NCBI GenBank assembly: GCA_023213395.1
Contig: CM041465.1
Coordinates: forward strand, 29,829,741-29,893,740
Reading direction: 5' to 3'
Length of the DNA stretch: 64,000 nucleotides
Source of the DNA: Cycas panzhihuaensis
Taxonomy: Eukaryota > Cycadophyta
Position 1 is the first letter of the stretch, and the number at the start of each line of letters is the position of its first letter. A program made the position numbers and the translations under genes. This document shows positions 61,359 to 64,000 of this stretch, piece after piece. The notes under the pieces were generated by a model. The model was not told the DNA's origin. It saw nothing but the letters and a program-made list of their open reading frames with translations, and ran no database searches.

Positions 61359-61658
61359 TGAAAAGGGTTAATGTCACAAGGTCATTACATTAGTTGATTA
61401 TTTCTAAAAAAAGGTCTTTAAGTGAACTTTAAATTAGATCACTTAAGTAAAATGCATTTTCATGTACATTATGTGTAATTTCATTTCATCTAACTCTAAT
61501 GCTCCCTCTCTCAATATTAAAGTAAAATCTCAATAGAGGAGGCTCATTCTTACCTCCTCATTTTGTGAGAGCTACTTTCTTTCTCTCAAATCTCTCTTGC
61601 TCACATGTTTGTCTTTATGTTTAGTGTATGGAGATGAAAGATAGATCCACTCTTTTCA
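61359..61658 (+). repeat. Element F 5' LTR
   Basis: TGAAAAGGG...CTCTTTTCA, matching 36093-36390 with scattered changes and two extra bases. Confidence 0.93.
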
Positions 61659-61672
61659 TATGGTATTAGAGC

Positions 61673-63672
61673 TTGCTTCCTTCATATTCCTCACTTTTAC
61701 TTGTAATAGAGCCATCACTTCCTTCTCCTCCGCAATCCATGTGGTAAAGGAGATTGTGAAAGTGGATTTAGAAATATATTTAAGTTATTATCATAGCATA
61801 TTTTGTATTATTTGCTTTCCCTTTCTCTTTTGCAAGTTTAGAAGTATAATATAATGACTTATAAGACCCAAATATTCCAATCCTTTGGTGTCCATTTATG
61901 CTATCCCATTCTTCTTCTCTTTCCCCTTTTTTTATCCATTTAACAAGGGGAAATGCTGCTGAAATTTTTCTAACTTTAAGAAGAATAATTACAAGGAGAG
62001 GTTCTAACTATTTTTTTTAAGAATTTAGAGCCATTTAAAATATCCATCATTGTATTCTCTCACCTTGTCTATATTGGGGGGTGATTAAAAAATGATGGAA
62101 ATTTTATATGGTATCTTGTATTGATGAGATATTAGCAAGCTGAAATTTCTATAGAAATAAAATTTGCTTACTAAACTTTATAGGTCTACAAAATCATCTA
62201 CAGAGCTCCAATTGACCTAATTCTAATTTTCAAAGATAATGTTTTGAGTCTACTTTCTATCATAAAAATCAGCACCTAATTTTGATGTCGTGTGAGAAAA
62301 CTATTGATATTTTAGTGAACAATAGTTATTTTTAGTAAGAATTTTGAAAAAATATATTCTCTTAAATTTGTGAGACTATCAAAATTTTTTCAGAACCCAT
62401 TTGGACCTAATTCGACTTCCTAAATATGAAGCTCTGAGTCTAGATTATATCACAAAAATTGGCATTCCATTTTGTTATTGTGGGAGAAAATTATTTCTAA
62501 TTTACTAGAAACTACTTTTTTTGTATTAAAAAAAAAAAAGTGAAGAAATTTTCTTCCTTTTTTTTATAAGGCTTAAAAGTCCATTGTAAAAGTAAGTAAA
62601 AAACACCTGGATTAGAGCAATATCTAGTGTCCTCACTTACTTATTAGCATTACATTATATCACTTCAAGAAAGCACTCTAAAGACACTCCAAGTAAGTAC
62701 TCCAAGCAAGCATTCTATTTTTAGTTAAATGTACGTTTGATACAATTTAATAATCTTTTCGCTCTTCCTAAAAGGAATGTATTACATATGCTATTCTCTT
62801 CCATCTCATGTCTATTCACATACTCACCAAGGTTAAGATACCTTGGTTGGCAGAATGTTGTGCCATAAAGGAGGTATGGGTTTCAAGTTGGGACTGGACT
62901 AAACCAGAATATTGGTGAGGATTGGTTAGCCATACCATCGTGCCTCAATTAAGGATCATCCTGATAACCAACTAGGAAAACATAAATTTTAAATATAAGA
63001 TTAAAATATACCCAATCCAATTTCCATCATAACCATGGGTATGCATGTACCACTCTTTAGAAGAGGTATATAGCTACTCATTAGTGAACTAGATAAGGAT
63101 TGGAAGTACTTAGGCTCCATTGTGACTTAGATTTCATCACCAAGCACAATTGTGGGCATTGCAGGTGAAGGCCACCTTAATTCTACTAAAAGCCTAGGCA
63201 TCCCTTCAACAACCTCAATTACATGTTGGACACAAGTTAGAGGTTATTGGATTGATTACACATCCTATATTAGAGTTTCAAGTTATATACACCCAATGAT
63301 ATCAGCTTCTACATTGGCCTACAATCTTGTATATTAATCACTTACTTATTTTTAAAAAGTGATCCATAGTATAATCATAATCATAGTGCTTCTCATATTC
63401 TTGTTACATTAGATTAATATTTACCATAAGTGTTAGTGGCAAATTTTCATCATAGTGCTTCTTATATTCCTACTACGTCAGGTTAATATTTGTCACAAGT
63501 ATTGGTGACTTTTCTCTAAGTTGCTCCCTTTATCTCTAAACAACCATTCTCACTTATTCTTCCTTCTGCAATACTACTTCATTACATCTCTCATTTGTAA
63601 ACAGTGATTGGTCATTTATTACCATCACTTTTATAGTTCCTTATTCATTTCTTCCCTTCTTAAAAGACACCA
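61673..63672 (+). other. Element F untranslated leader
   Basis: Aligns with E 36405-38401 nearly throughout. It includes the block 62815-63330 shared with C as well. Short open frames here (61660-61854, 63152-63337) are not conserved in E and are not considered genes. Confidence 0.8.
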
Positions 63673-64000
63673 TGTCTTCACAATTCAAGCAAAATGTGAA
63701 CTGCATTCTAAAAGGAAAGAAAATTAGGAGATGTGGTTCACTAGTGTCAAAAATGCTATAAAGTATGAAGGTATGTAGAGAGATCACTTTCAACCTATAC
63801 CATTTGTTGTAGCTATAACTATCTTAACTACTTCTGGAGGAGGTGCTCCAACTTCTCCCACTGAAGCTACAGTTAAATACTAATGGGAACTTAATGATGA
63901 TAAAATCCATGCAGGGATACTCCTTGTCACTGATTATTCCCTACATAATCTCATTGATGAAAATGTACATGATACAGCATAGAAATCTCTCAAAGTTATT
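63673..64000 (+). pseudogene. Element F gag, 5' part
   Basis: An ATG at 63673 starts 'MSSQFKQNVNCILKG', matching E (38402). A one-base loss follows within the first 20 codons, and TAG/TAA stops replace Trp and Gln codons (for example 'gtatgtagagagat', where E has 'gtctatggagagat'). Later pieces read 'DDKIHAGILLVTDYSLHNL' (63895-63950). Continues beyond the window. Confidence 0.88.

Larger units (their letters stand above)
61359..64000 (+). mobile_element. Element F: Ty1/copia retrotransposon, cut by the window end
   Basis: The 5' LTR 61359-61658 (300 bp) is closely related to that of E. A primer site (TGGTATTAGAGC, 61661-61672), a two-kilobase leader parallel to E's, and the start of gag follow. 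The 3' half lies outside the window, so its length and target duplication (candidate ATTAG, 61354-61358) cannot be checked. Confidence 0.9.

Overview
The window is AT-rich nuclear DNA of a large-genome seed plant. I see no intact host gene, tRNA, rRNA or CRISPR array. Almost everything recognisable is decayed LTR retrotransposon with plant-type Ty1/copia and Ty3/gypsy proteins and PBS sites resembling the tRNA-Met type (TGGTATCAGAGC). The depth of nesting and heavy decay suggest a repeat-rich genome such as a gymnosperm, but the sequence does not fix the species.

Layout: 380-1010 is a plus-strand gypsy integrase/chromodomain remnant. 2553-4770 is a 2.2 kb TA/TG microsatellite. 4771-11317 is a minus-strand gypsy element (called H here), followed by an AG microsatellite and a minus-strand gypsy integrase scrap (11470-12250). 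12300-16370 is a very degraded retroelement with a gag-like frame, interrupted by a solo LTR (14955-15452).

From 16378 to 61314 lies one old plus-strand gypsy element (A), split by a nest of later insertions that can be resolved through LTR ends and 5-bp target duplications. X (17377-23034, minus, TSD GGCTT) is a non-autonomous copia-like element holding a fragment of a host COP9 signalosome subunit 3 gene. B (26153-29467, minus, TSD GGATT) is an internally deleted copia element. G (31137-61167, plus, TSD AAAAG) is a tandem copia dimer, LTR-body-LTR-body-LTR, inserted in A's 3' LTR. G's middle LTR is split by copia element E (36093-43684, plus, TSD CACAT/CATAT). G's second body is split by copia element D (45916-58570, minus, TSD AATAT), whose own 5' LTR is split by copia element C (50533-58176, plus, TSD CAGGA/TAGGA). 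The nest A>G>D>C is therefore four levels deep. Just outside A, element F (61359 to the window end), a relative of E, begins.

All gag-pol frames are broken by stops and frameshifts. Many stops look like C-to-T or G-to-A changes, and the same changes have altered several LTR terminal TG/CA dinucleotides, as expected of long-methylated repeats. The points most worth following are the captured CSN3 fragment and its GC-rich neighbour in X, the G dimer, a triplicated CCC-N4-GGGC motif downstream of pol in B, C and E, and a conserved leader block in C, E and F.
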